This document shows positions 33,442 to 42,751 of a stretch of 64,000 nucleotides of DNA, in pieces (within the stretch, counting starts at the first letter, position 1; each line of letters opens with the position of its first letter). The position numbers were made by a program, and so were the translations under genes. Under the pieces are notes generated by a model that was given only the letters and a program-made list of their open reading frames with translations, ran no database searches and was not told the DNA's origin. The stretch is taken from NCBI GenBank assembly GCA_035550795.1, contig DASZOL010000050.1:40722-104721 (forward strand). The letters run 5' to 3'. This DNA comes from DASRDR01 sp035550795 (lineage in GTDB: Bacteria; Methylomirabilota; Methylomirabilia; Rokubacteriales; DASRDR01).

Positions 33442-35868
33442 GTGACCGAGCACGCCCGGGCGGTGATCGTTGGCGGCGGCGTGGGCGGGGCGAGCGTCGC
33501 GTACCACCTCACGGCGAAAGGGTGGCGTGACATCGTGCTCGTCGAGCGCGCCGACCTGACGAGCGGATCGACGTTCCACTCGGCGGGGCTGGTGGGACAG
33601 CTCCGATCCTCCGTCGCGCTGACGCGCCTGATGATGTGGAGCGTCGAGTGCTACCGGCAGCTGGCCCTGGAGACGGGCCGCGATCCCGGGTGGAAGGAGG
33701 TCGGGAGCCTCCGGCTCGCGTGCACCCCCGAGCGCGTGCTCGAGCACCGGCGCCAGGCCGGCTGGGCGAAGACCTTCGGGCTTCCCCTGGAGGAGATCGG
33801 ACCGGCCGAGGCCCGCGCCCTGTTTCCGGTGATGGGCCTCGATGGCGTTCTCGGCGCCGTGTACCTGCCCACGGACGGTCACCTCGATCCGAGCGGCCTG
33901 GCGACGGCGCTGGCGGACGGCGCGCGGCGGCGCGGGGCGGCGATCCGGACCGGCACCCGCGTTCTCGGCATCACGGTGCGGGACGGCCGCGTGCGGGAGG
34001 TCGAGACCACGGGCGGGACCGTGCGCACCGAGGTCGTGGTCAACGCGGGGGGGATGTACGCTCCCGAGATCGCGCGGATGGTGGGCGTGACGCTCCCGCT
34101 GATCCCGATGGCGCATCAGTACCTCGTCACGAGGCCGATCGAGGGGGTGCACGCGGCCATGCCGACGCTCCGCGACCCGGACCACCTCGTCTACTTCCGG
34201 GAAGAGGTCGGAGGGCTGCTGGTCGGGGGGTATGAGCGCGAGCCGGCTCCGTGGGGCCTCGACGGGATCCCGGCGGACTTCAACCACCGGCTGCTGCCCC
34301 CGGACTGGGAGCGCTTCGCGCCCCTCATGGAGGGGGCGGTGCACCGGGTCCCGGCGATCGGCAGCGCGGAGATCGTTCGGCTGATCAACGGGCCCGAGGC
34401 CTTCACGCCTGACGGCGAGTTCATCCTGGGCGAGGCCCCGGAGGTCCGGGGGTTCTTCGTCGCGTGCGGCTTCTGTGCCCACGGCATCGCCGGATCCGGC
34501 GGCATGGGCCGGATCATGGCGGACTGGATCGTCGAGGGGGATCCCGGACTCGACATCTGGCACATGGACCTGCGCCGGTTCGGTCCGCAGTACCGCTCCC
34601 GCCGGCTCACCCTCGAGCGCACGCACGAGGTGTACCGGACTTACTACGACCTTCGCTACCCCAACCAGGAGCGCGAGGAAGGGCGGCGACTGCGTCTGTC
34701 CCCCGCGTACCCCCGCCTGCGCGAGCTCGGAGCGGTCTTCGGCGAGAAGTCGGGCTGGGAGCGGCCCAACTGGTTCGAGCCGAACGCGGGCGCCGGCGGT
34801 GAGGGCCGGCGGCCGCGCGGGTTCGCGGGCCGGATCTGGTCGCCCGCGATCGAGGCCGAGCACCTCGCCACGCGCGAGCGGGCGGGACTGTTCGACGAGA
34901 CGTCATTCTCCAAGCTCGAGTTGGTGGGATCCGGGGCGCTCGGCCTGCTGCAGCGGCTCTGCGGCAACGACGTGGACAGGCCGCTCGGCTCGGTCGTCTA
35001 CACGTCGGTGCTCAACGAGCGGGGCGGGATCGAGTGCGACTTTACCGTGACGCGACTCGGTCCCGCCCGGTTCCGGATCGTCACGGGCACGGCCTTCGGC
35101 ACCCACGATCGCGGCTCCATCCAGCAGCATCTCCCCCGCGACGGGTCGGTGTCCCTCCTGGACGTCACGGGAGCGCTCTGCTGCATCGGTCTCTGGGGGC
35201 CGCGCGCCCGAGACATCCTCGCGGCGACGACGACGGCCGACGTGTCGAACGCCGCCTTCCCGTACCTCACCGCCCGGGAGCTCGCCGTCGGGCGGGTGCC
35301 CGTTCTCGCGGCCCGCGTCACGTACGTGGGCGAGTTGGGCTGGGAGCTCTATGCGCCCACGGAGTACGGGCTCGAGCTCTGGGATACTCTCTGGGAGGCC
35401 GGTCAGCCCCATGGCATGGTCGCCGCCGGTTACCGTGCCATCGACTCCCTCCGGCTGGAGAAGGGCTACCGGTACTGGAGCGCCGACATCACTCCCGACG
35501 ACACGCCGTACGAGGCGGGGCTCGGGTTCGCGGTCAGGCTCGGCAAGGGCGACTTCCTCGGCCGTGAGGCACTGACGCGGCAGCAGGCGGAGGGCGTGCG
35601 CCGGAAGCTCGCGTGCCTGACGCTCTCCGACCCGACCCGGGTTGCGCTGGGCGGCGAGCCCGTGCGCGTGGCTGATCGGGTCGTCGGGAGGGTCACGAGC
35701 GGGGGGTTCGGATACACCGTGGGCTTCTCGATCGCCTACGCGTACCTGCCGGCGGATCTCGCGATCCCGGGAACGCCGGTCGAGGTCGAGTTCTTCGGGG
35801 AGTGGGTCGGGGGGGTGGTGGCCGCCGAGCCCCTCTGGGATCCGCGAGGCGACAGGATCAGGACTTGA
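33442..35868 (+). CDS. FAD-dependent oxidoreductase fused to GcvT-like folate domain (dimethylglycine/sarcosine dehydrogenase family)
   Basis: The 808-aa protein has two parts. Residues 1-390 form a DAO-type flavoprotein: FAD motif GGGVGG at 11-16, the flavin-attachment-region sequence SGSTFHSAG near 44-52, and the closing HGIAGSGGMGR near 350-360. Residues 430-808 are a GcvT-like aminomethyltransferase domain with FDETSFSKLELVGSGA, LNERGGIECDFTVTRL, TYVGELGWELYAP and SLRLEKGYRYWSADIT. Relatives oxidatively remove N-methyl groups and capture the one-carbon unit on tetrahydrofolate. The actual amine is unknown. GTG at 33442 has no ribosome site. The TGA overlaps the TTG of the P450 gene by four bases. 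Confidence 0.93.
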   Translation: MTEHARAVIVGGGVGGASVAYHLTAKGWRDIVLVERADLTSGSTFHSAGLVGQLRSSVALTRLMMWSVECYRQLALETGRDPGWKEVGSLRLACTPERVLEHRRQAGWAKTFGLPLEEIGPAEARALFPVMGLDGVLGAVYLPTDGHLDPSGLATALADGARRRGAAIRTGTRVLGITVRDGRVREVETTGGTVRTEVVVNAGGMYAPEIARMVGVTLPLIPMAHQYLVTRPIEGVHAAMPTLRDPDHLVYFREEVGGLLVGGYEREPAPWGLDGIPADFNHRLLPPDWERFAPLMEGAVHRVPAIGSAEIVRLINGPEAFTPDGEFILGEAPEVRGFFVACGFCAHGIAGSGGMGRIMADWIVEGDPGLDIWHMDLRRFGPQYRSRRLTLERTHEVYRTYYDLRYPNQEREEGRRLRLSPAYPRLRELGAVFGEKSGWERPNWFEPNAGAGGEGRRPRGFAGRIWSPAIEAEHLATRERAGLFDETSFSKLELVGSGALGLLQRLCGNDVDRPLGSVVYTSVLNERGGIECDFTVTRLGPARFRIVTGTAFGTHDRGSIQQHLPRDGSVSLLDVTGALCCIGLWGPRARDILAATTTADVSNAAFPYLTARELAVGRVPVLAARVTYVGELGWELYAPTEYGLELWDTLWEAGQPHGMVAAGYRAIDSLRLEKGYRYWSADITPDDTPYEAGLGFAVRLGKGDFLGREALTRQQAEGVRRKLACLTLSDPTRVALGGEPVRVADRVVGRVTSGGFGYTVGFSIAYAYLPADLAIPGTPVEVEFFGEWVGGVVAAEPLWDPRGDRIRT

Positions 35869-37067
35869 CCGCGTACGACCCGAGGCGGCCGGAGGTCGTG
35901 GCCGACCCCTATCCGGCGCTCGGGCGCCTCCGCGAGGAGGAGCCGGTCCACTGGAGCGAGGTCCTGGGCGGCTGGGTGCTCACGCGCTACGCGGACGTCC
36001 GAGCGGCCCTCGCGGACCCGCGCCTGTCTGCCGACCGGATCACGCCCTTCCTGGCCCGACGGACCCTGACGGCGAGCGACGCGGTCCAGGCGCTCCTGCG
36101 CCAGGTCGGGCTCTGGGTCGTCTTCACGGATCCCCCGACGCACACGCGGCTCCGCAGCGTGTTGGGCCGCGTCCTCACGACGCGCGCGATCGAGCTCCGG
36201 CGTCCACGGGTCGAGGCGATCGTCCGCGGGCTGCTGGACCGGGCGGCCGCGGCGGGGGAGATGGACCTGATCCGGGACTTCGCCTACCCGCTGCCGGTGA
36301 CCGTGATCGGAGATCTCCTCGGCGTCCCGTCCGGAGACCACGAGCAGCTCAAGGCGTGGTCGGACGAGCTGGCGACGTTCGTCGGGAGCTCCCTGACCGC
36401 GCCCGACAAGTACGAGCGGGCCGCACGCGGTGTCGCCGAGATGCACGAGTACTTCGCGCGCGTGGTCGCCCGCCGCAGGGCGGCGCCCGCCGACGACCTC
36501 GTGACGGCGCTCCTGGCGGCCGAGGAGCGCGGCGACGGGCTGCGCGAGGGCGAGCTGGTCGCCAGCTGCGTGCTGCTCCTCTTCGCCGGCCACGAGACCA
36601 CCACGAACCTCATCGGCAACGGCGCCCTCGCCCTTCTCCGCCATCCGGCCGAGGCCCGGGCGTGGCGGGAGGACCCCGCCCTCACGGCGCCGGCCGTCGA
36701 GGAGCTCCTGCGGTACGACGGTCCCACGCCCGCGATGGTGCGCGTCGCCCGCGAGGACCTGCAGGCCGACGACCGGACCATCCGGCGCGGGGACCGTCTG
36801 TTCCTGATGATCAGCGCGGCCAACCGCGATCCACGCCAGTTCGCGGAGCCGGATCGCCTCGACCTCCGGCGCGCCGACAACCGTCATCTGACCTTCGGGC
36901 ACGGGATTCACTTCTGCCTCGGGGCCCCGCTTGCCCGGCTGGAGGGGCAGGTCGCCCTGCCGGCGCTCCTGTCCCGGTTCCCGGCGCTGGCCCTTCGCAC
37001 GGACGCGCCGGAGTGGCTCGACTCACTGATCTTTCGAGGAATGCAATCCTTGCCTGTCGCGCTCTGA
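35865..37067 (+). CDS. Cytochrome P450
   Basis: This 400-aa soluble bacterial P450 has the I-helix oxygen-activation motif AGHETT at 241-246, ExxR (ELLR) at 280-283 and the haem loop FGHGIHFCLGAPLAR with the axial cysteine C351. Length and motifs resemble actinobacterial CYP107/CYP105-like enzymes. TTG at 35865 is inferred as the start because it overlaps the upstream stop (TTGA), has an AGGA ribosome site one base before it and gives the standard N-terminus TAYDPRRPEVVADPYPAL. No ferredoxin or reductase gene is adjacent. Translational coupling to an N-demethylating flavoprotein suggests both act on the same molecule. Confidence 0.95.
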   Translation: MTAYDPRRPEVVADPYPALGRLREEEPVHWSEVLGGWVLTRYADVRAALADPRLSADRITPFLARRTLTASDAVQALLRQVGLWVVFTDPPTHTRLRSVLGRVLTTRAIELRRPRVEAIVRGLLDRAAAAGEMDLIRDFAYPLPVTVIGDLLGVPSGDHEQLKAWSDELATFVGSSLTAPDKYERAARGVAEMHEYFARVVARRRAAPADDLVTALLAAEERGDGLREGELVASCVLLLFAGHETTTNLIGNGALALLRHPAEARAWREDPALTAPAVEELLRYDGPTPAMVRVAREDLQADDRTIRRGDRLFLMISAANRDPRQFAEPDRLDLRRADNRHLTFGHGIHFCLGAPLARLEGQVALPALLSRFPALALRTDAPEWLDSLIFRGMQSLPVAL

Positions 37068-37098
37068 TGACGCCGGGCGCGGCTACCGGAGGATCTCT

Positions 37099-37998
37099 AT
37101 GCCCCGAGTTTCCGTGAACGGCATCCGCCTCCACTACGACGAGGTCGGCCAGGGCGCTCCGCTCGTCTTCGTCCACGAGTTTGCGGGCGAGGGCCGGAGC
37201 TGGCATCTTCAGGTGCGCTTCTTCGCCCGCCGCTACCGGACGATCACGTTCAACGCCCGCGGCTATCCGCCATCCGATGTGCCCACGGCCGGAACGGCCT
37301 ACTCCCAGGACCAGGCCGTCGACGACATTCGGGGGCTCCTCGACGCGCTCGGGATCGCCAAGGCCCACGTCTGCGGGCTGTCCATGGGCGGCTACGCGAC
37401 GCTCCACTTCGGCATCCGCCATCCCGAGCGGGCCCTCTCGCTGGTCGTCGCGGGGTGCGGGTACGGGAGCCTGGCGGCCGATCGGGCACAGTTCAAGCGG
37501 GATGTCGAGGTCACATCGCAGCGCTTCCTCGCCGAGCCCATGGCCGCGCTTGCCGACGTCTACTGCCAGGGGCCGACGCGGGTCCAGTTCCGGGACAAGG
37601 ACCCGGTGGGGTGGCAGGAGTTCCGGGACCACTTCGCGGCCCAGTCGGCCCTCGGTCACGGCCTCACGATGCGCGGTGTCCAGCTGACGCGGCCCTCGGT
37701 GTACGACCTCGAGCCGGAGCTCGGACGTCTGACCGTGCCGACGCTCATCGTCACGGGGGACGAGGATGACCCCTGCCTGGAGCCCGGCATCTTCATGAAG
37801 CGGAAGATCCGGACCTCGGGGCTCGTGGTGATCCCGAAGGCCGGACACACGATCAACCTGGAGGAGCCGGAGGCCTTCAACCGGGCGGTGCTCGACTTCC
37901 TGACCGCGGTGGAGTCGGGCCGCTGGACTTCACGTAACCCGGCGTCTCAAACAGGATCATCTATACTGCCGTCATCTAAGGCTGAATCCGACCATTAA
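37099..37998 (+). CDS. Alpha/beta hydrolase
   Basis: The 299-aa enzyme has an oxyanion region VFVHEFAGEGRSW near 23-35, the nucleophile elbow GLSMGG with S95, an acidic cluster GDEDDP at 220-225 and the catalytic H250 in AGHTIN. It could be an esterase, lactonase or C-C hydrolase. GGAGG lies six bases before the ATG. It follows the P450 by 31 bases and probably shares its transcript. The last 25 residues come from a stretch less GC-rich than the rest, so the functional protein may have ended near residue 273. Confidence 0.9.
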   Translation: MPRVSVNGIRLHYDEVGQGAPLVFVHEFAGEGRSWHLQVRFFARRYRTITFNARGYPPSDVPTAGTAYSQDQAVDDIRGLLDALGIAKAHVCGLSMGGYATLHFGIRHPERALSLVVAGCGYGSLAADRAQFKRDVEVTSQRFLAEPMAALADVYCQGPTRVQFRDKDPVGWQEFRDHFAAQSALGHGLTMRGVQLTRPSVYDLEPELGRLTVPTLIVTGDEDDPCLEPGIFMKRKIRTSGLVVIPKAGHTINLEEPEAFNRAVLDFLTAVESGRWTSRNPASQTGSSILPSSKAESDH

Positions 37999-38099
37999 TG
38001 TCTGCGGCGCTCGGACCGGTCCGGGCGTGATCGAGGGGCGTGCCCGCGGCGACCGCAGCAGGGGAGACGAGGGAGGTGAAGGCGCACCCGGTCGCCCGC

Positions 38100-38771
38100 T
38101 CAGGAGCTGGGACGCGGGGTCGGAGCACGGGAGACGAACGGGCTCCCACGCACCCAGAACCGCAGAGGCAGGCTCGCGGATCGGGTGATTCCGATCCGGG
38201 GGCCGGTCGCGACCGCGGGCCGTGCGCCGGTCGGGCGCACGTGGATGGTGAGCGGCCCCCGGCGAAGATCCCGGCCGTTGTCGCGGAGCGTGACGTCGAG
38301 AGCCTGGGTGAGCCGCGCCGGTCCGCTCGTGAGCGCACCGAGCCCACGCGCCGACTGGCGCAGCACCGCCGGATCGAGACGGCGGCGCCGTCCCATCACC
38401 CTGAGACCCGTGAGAGGTTCGAGGGCACGGATCAGGACGCACCCGGGCGTCCCCGGCGGCCCCGCGATGGCGTTCAGACAGGCATGGAGCCCGTAGGCCT
38501 GGAAGACGTAGGCGACGCCGCCGGGACCGTAGAAGAGCCAGCGAGACGATGGCCGGAACGCCGCGTGCGACGCGCCGTCCTCGGGCCCCAGGTACGCCTC
38601 GGTCTCTACGATCCGTCCCGCCGTGACCGACCGCCCGAGCCGGGACACCAGGATGCAGCCCAGGAGGCCGCGCGCCACGCGCCGTACCGGCCGCTCATAG
38701 AACCGGCGCGGGAGCACGCGGCCCGCGCCCGCCTTGCCCCGCGCGGACCGGGCCGCCGGCCCCGTTCGCAC
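38100..38771 (-). CDS. DNA-3-methyladenine glycosylase (AAG/MPG family)
   Basis: This 223-aa protein is a monofunctional base-excision-repair glycosylase that removes alkylated purines. It shows the AAG-fold landmarks: FYERPVRRVARGLLGCIL near 24-41, the ETEAY block at 56-60 that holds the catalytic glutamate, and GGVAYVFQAYGLHACLN near 84-100 with the tyrosine that intercalates the DNA helix. The start is uncertain: GTG at 38771 gives a basic 18-residue leader and GTG at 38717 starts at LPRRFYERP. The C-terminal 25 residues are extra to the family core. It lies 17 bases after the damaged SDR gene. Confidence 0.9.
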   Translation of the reverse strand: MRTGPAARSARGKAGAGRVLPRRFYERPVRRVARGLLGCILVSRLGRSVTAGRIVETEAYLGPEDGASHAAFRPSSRWLFYGPGGVAYVFQAYGLHACLNAIAGPPGTPGCVLIRALEPLTGLRVMGRRRRLDPAVLRQSARGLGALTSGPARLTQALDVTLRDNGRDLRRGPLTIHVRPTGARPAVATGPRIGITRSASLPLRFWVRGSPFVSRAPTPRPSS

Positions 38772-38788
38772 CCGCCTCGCGCGCCGAG

Positions 38789-39538
38789 CTACAGAAGGCC
38801 CCCGTCGACATCGACGATCGCGCCGTGGACGAAGCTCGCCGCGTCGGACGCGAGAAACAGGATCATCGCCGCCTGCTCGGCCGGCTCGCTCACGTAGCGC
38901 AGCGGCATGCGCGCTTGGATCTGCGCCTCACGGTCGTCACTGCTCGCCATCGTGGAGTAGAAGAGATCCGTCCTGACGGGGCCCGGGCGCGACCGCGTTC
39001 ACGCGAATGCCGTCCGGACCGACCTCCTGGGCTAGGTGGTGGCGCGTGAAGCCGATGACGCCGGCCTTCGCGCTGGTGTGGGGAATCGAGTTCGCGAGGC
39101 TCACGTGGCGCCCGGCGATCGATCCCACGTTGACGATGTGCCCTCGCCGCCGGCGCCGCATGTGCGGCACGACCGCCCGGCAAGTCAGGAAGTGCGCCTT
39201 GAGGTTGACGCCGACGGTCCGATCCCACTCCTCTTCGGCCACGTCCTCGATGGTGCCGGGGCGGCCGATCCCGGCGTTGTTGACCCGCACGTCGACACCG
39301 CCGAAGCGTCCGACGACGCCGCTCACGATCGTGCGGCCGTCCGCGTTCCGGGGTGACGTCGACGGCGTAGGCGGGCCCGTCCTCCGCCGCCGCCCTCGAT
39401 CTCGGCCGCAACCGCGTCTGCGCTACGGAGGTCGACGACGGCGACTGCCGCGCCCTCCCGGGCAAAGGCGCGGCACGTCGCCCGGCCGATCCCCGCGCCG
39501 CCGCCCGTCACGCTGGCCACCCGCCCCGCGACCCGCAT
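38789..39538 (-). pseudogene. Short-chain dehydrogenase broken by three frameshifts, catalytic Tyr replaced by His
   Basis: The protein reads through in four pieces. The start to about 39394 has TGGGAGIG and VVDLRSADAVAAEIE. 39393-39352 gives AAAEDGPAYAVDVTP. 39350 to about 38980 has RTIVSGVVGRFGGVDVRVNN to VNAVAPG. The rest gives VRTDLFYSTMASS to IVDVDGG and TAG. Each junction needs one base removed, at G/C runs near 39393-39395, 39348-39353 and 38978-38981. Corrected length is 248 aa, normal for an SDR. The catalytic YxxxK reads IPHTSAKAG, with His in place of Tyr. Neighbouring genes are intact. Either a decaying gene or clustered base-calling errors explains this; the Tyr loss favours decay. 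Confidence 0.85.
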
Positions 39539-39553
39539 CGACGCTCCTCTCGG

Positions 39554-42500
39554 TCAGCCTGACCCGGCCCCGAGCGCCTCGGCCCGGGCGCGCCAGTAGG
39601 GCATCTCCAGCGTCCCGAAGGCCTCGACGGCCGCGTCCACCTCGACCTGGGCCTCCGGGCGCGCGCCGGCGCGCTGGTGCAGGAGACCGAGATCCAGGCG
39701 GCACCGCGCCGCGAGGGGTCGCATCCCGAGCCCGGTGGCGAGCTCCAGGGCATTCCGGGCGGCATCGAGCGCCGACTGGAAGCCGGCCGATCCGCGCAGC
39801 CCCGCGGTCTGCCCGGCGAATCGTCCGGCATACGCCTGGCAGCCCCGCTCGCCGAGCCGCTCCGCGAGGGCGAGCGCCTGGGCCGCCTGCTCGCCAGCCC
39901 GGTCGAGCTCGCTCGTCTGCAGGAGGGCCTCCCCCAGCCAGGTGAGCCGGAGGCCGTGGCCCGCCAGGAGGTTCATGGCCGCGCCCTGCGACACGGCTTG
40001 CTCGAGCAGGGGCAGCGCGTCGCTCACCCGCCCGCCCAGCGTGTATGCCGCGCCGAGGGGGGCGGCGACGAACGGGAAGAGGAGCGGGATGTCCGCCATG
40101 CGCGCCACCACCAGCCCGCGCTCGAGGACGGGGATGGCGCGCTCCGGGTCCCCGCGCACGACGTGAAGCGTGCCCAGGCCCCAGGCGGCCAGGACCTGAC
40201 TGTAGGGGTGGGCCGCGGCCTCGGCGAGGGCGACCGCTTCCCCGCCGCAGGCGATGCCTTCCGGGAAGTTGCCCAGCTCGGCCAGGCACCAGCTGAGCCA
40301 GGCGCGGGCAAACACCGACGGCAGGCCCGCCATCCCGAAGTGATCCCGCTCGAGATCGCCCCGAAGCGACGCGATCGTGCGCCTCAGGAAGTCCGCTGCC
40401 CGCTCGTAGTCGCCGAGCGCGTGATAGGTCTGGCCGAGACGGCACGTCGTGACGATGTTCAGGCCGAAGTTCTTGAAGTTGGCGGCAATCGCCAGGTCCC
40501 GCTGGCAGACCTCGAGTGCCCGGGCGTGCTCGCCGGTCCACCAGAGAGCCCCGGCGCTCTCGGAGCCGAGCAGGGCGGCGTCCAGGCTCGAGCGTGATGC
40601 GGCGGTCACCGTCTGACGGAGATAGCCGAGCGCCTTGCCCCAGACCTCACCGCGAAAGGCGTGATGCGCCAGGTACGCGGCATGCTCGGCGAGCCGCTCG
40701 GGGTGCAGGCGCTCGATCGCGTCGACGATCCGCGCGTGAAGCTCGCGGCGTCGCTCGTGGAGCAGACTCCCGTACGCGACCTCGAGCGTCAGGGCGTGCC
40801 GGAACGTGTACTCCGGGTCCGGGAACAGGCGCGTCTCGTACAGGAACTCGGCCGTTTGCAGGCGCACCAGGGAGCGAAGGAGGTCCTGCTCGGGCATGTC
40901 GGCGATGGCCCGGAGGAGCGGGAGCGGCACGCCCTTGCCGACGACGGAGGCCAGCTGCAGCAGGTGCTTGTCCTCGGGCGCCAGGCGGTCGATCCGGGCG
41001 GCGAGGACGGCCTGCACCGTCGCCGGGATCTTGATGGCCGGGAGGGTGGTGGCCAGACGGTAGTCGCCAGGCACCCCCGTGAGCGCGTGACTCTCGACCA
41101 GGGCGCGGACGGTCTCCTCGAGGAAGAACGGGTTTCCCTGCGCGCGGCCGATCAGGAGGCGCTTGAGCGGCGCGAGCGCGGCGTCCTCGCCGATGAGCGC
41201 GTCGAGCATTCCCTCGGCGGTCTCGGGTGGGAGCGGGTCGAGCCGCAGCTGGCTGTAGTACGTCTTGCCGCCCCAGCCGTGCTGGTACTCGGGCCGATAG
41301 TTCACCAGGAGGAGCACGCGCGCGACCGGAAGGCTCTCGACCAGGCTGTCGAGCAACGCTTGAGTCGCTCCGTCGATCCAGTGAAGGTCTTCGAGCACCA
41401 GGAGGAGGGGCTGCACCTGGCTCTCGCGAAGCAGGAGCGCCTTGACCGCCTCGACCGCCCGCCGGTGTCGCGTCGACGGGTCCAGCCGCTCCCACTCCAC
41501 CTCCTCGACGGGCATGTCCAGCAGCGCCTCGAAGGCCGTGAGCGTGGGGCGCAGGCCCTCGTCGAGCGTGAGGAGCCGTCCGATGAGCTTCTCCCGGACG
41601 GTGCGGGGATCGTCCCCGTCGTCGATGCGGAAGTACGCGCGGAGCAGGTCGATCACGGGCAGCCAGTTGGTCGTCCTGCCGTGGGATACCGCGCTGCCCT
41701 CCACGACGAGGCAATCGCGAGTCCGGTGAGAGCGGATGACTTCCCAGGCGAGGCGGGACTTCCCGACGCCCGCCTCACCCACGAGCGCCACGACCTGCCC
41801 CCGACCGCCCCGGGCCTGATCAAGCGCCTGGCGCAGCACGCCCAGCTCGGCCTGACGCCCGACGAGCCTGGTGAGCCCGCGCACCGCTGCCACCTGCAGG
41901 CGCGTCCGCGCCGTCGTGGTCCCCACCAGCTCGAAGATCTCGACCGGGTCGGCCAGCCCGCGAACGGGCACCGGGCCAAGCGCCCTTGCCTCGACGTATC
42001 CCTCGGCCAGCCTGAGGGTGTCGGCGGTGAGCAGTACGGAGGCGGGCTTGGCCATCTGCTCCATCCGCGCGGCCAGGTGGGTCGTCTGCCCCACCGCCGA
42101 GTACTCCATCCGGAGGTCGCTGCCGATGGACCCGACCACGACCTCCCCCGAGTTGAGGCCGACGCGAATCTGGATGGGCACACCGAGGGCGCGCTGCATC
42201 TCGTCCCCGTACCGTCCGACGTCCTCCTGCATCCGGAGCGCCGCGTAGCACGCCCGCAGGGCGTGGTTCTCGTGAGCAAGCGGCGCGCCGAACAGCGCCA
42301 TGATCCCGTCGCCCAGGACCTGGTTGACCGTGCCCTCGTAGTGGTGCACGGCCTCGATCATGCGCTCCAGCACGGCGTCCAGGAGCCGTCGCGCGTCCTC
42401 GGGATCCCGGTCCACCAGGAGCTCCATGGATCCCTTCGTATCGGCGAAGAGGACCGTGACTTGCTTGCGCTCGCCCTCGAGCGCCGTGCGGCTGGCGAGG

Positions 42501-42727
42501 ATGCGCTGCGCGAGGTGGGGAGGTGTGTACGCGCCCGGGGAGTCGAAGCGGCTGAGAGGCGGGCCGGTGTCAGGCAGACCGAGCGCCTGTCCGCATGCGC
42601 CGCAGAAGCGGCTGCCCGGGGCGTTCGCCCGTCCGCACGCGCGACAGACGCCGGTGAGCGCTGTCCCGCAGGCGTTACAGAACCTGGCCCCGGGTGGGTT
42701 TTCGTGCTGGCACTGCGGGCAGCGCAT
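39554..42727 (-). CDS. Zinc-ribbon / class III cyclase / AAA ATPase / TPR signalling protein
   Basis: This is a 1057-aa cytosolic multidomain protein. Two zinc ribbons use C3, C6, C17, C20 and C28, C31, C42, C45. A class III nucleotide cyclase domain (about 88-270) has metal-binding D96 (LFADTKGS) and D140 (LGDGIMALFG) and arginine R221. Where most cyclases have the catalytic asparagine this one has H217 (GQTTHLAARME). A STAND-type ATPase follows with Walker A GEAGVGKS at 317-324 and Walker B VLEDLHWID near 435. The C-terminal 400 residues are TPR-like helical repeats. Such proteins are thought to sense a partner through the TPRs. Cyclase activity should not be assumed. The TPR part has no DNA-binding domain. 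Confidence 0.92.
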   Translation of the reverse strand: MRCPQCQHENPPGARFCNACGTALTGVCRACGRANAPGSRFCGACGQALGLPDTGPPLSRFDSPGAYTPPHLAQRILASRTALEGERKQVTVLFADTKGSMELLVDRDPEDARRLLDAVLERMIEAVHHYEGTVNQVLGDGIMALFGAPLAHENHALRACYAALRMQEDVGRYGDEMQRALGVPIQIRVGLNSGEVVVGSIGSDLRMEYSAVGQTTHLAARMEQMAKPASVLLTADTLRLAEGYVEARALGPVPVRGLADPVEIFELVGTTTARTRLQVAAVRGLTRLVGRQAELGVLRQALDQARGGRGQVVALVGEAGVGKSRLAWEVIRSHRTRDCLVVEGSAVSHGRTTNWLPVIDLLRAYFRIDDGDDPRTVREKLIGRLLTLDEGLRPTLTAFEALLDMPVEEVEWERLDPSTRHRRAVEAVKALLLRESQVQPLLLVLEDLHWIDGATQALLDSLVESLPVARVLLLVNYRPEYQHGWGGKTYYSQLRLDPLPPETAEGMLDALIGEDAALAPLKRLLIGRAQGNPFFLEETVRALVESHALTGVPGDYRLATTLPAIKIPATVQAVLAARIDRLAPEDKHLLQLASVVGKGVPLPLLRAIADMPEQDLLRSLVRLQTAEFLYETRLFPDPEYTFRHALTLEVAYGSLLHERRRELHARIVDAIERLHPERLAEHAAYLAHHAFRGEVWGKALGYLRQTVTAASRSSLDAALLGSESAGALWWTGEHARALEVCQRDLAIAANFKNFGLNIVTTCRLGQTYHALGDYERAADFLRRTIASLRGDLERDHFGMAGLPSVFARAWLSWCLAELGNFPEGIACGGEAVALAEAAAHPYSQVLAAWGLGTLHVVRGDPERAIPVLERGLVVARMADIPLLFPFVAAPLGAAYTLGGRVSDALPLLEQAVSQGAAMNLLAGHGLRLTWLGEALLQTSELDRAGEQAAQALALAERLGERGCQAYAGRFAGQTAGLRGSAGFQSALDAARNALELATGLGMRPLAARCRLDLGLLHQRAGARPEAQVEVDAAVEAFGTLEMPYWRARAEALGAGSG

Positions 42728-42751
42728 CCGTGAACGGCGGCGGGTGGGGGC

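Noticed and set aside
37921..37998. A separate small gene in the less GC-rich tail of the hydrolase
   Set aside because: The frame is continuous with the hydrolase and no independent start with a ribosome site exists.
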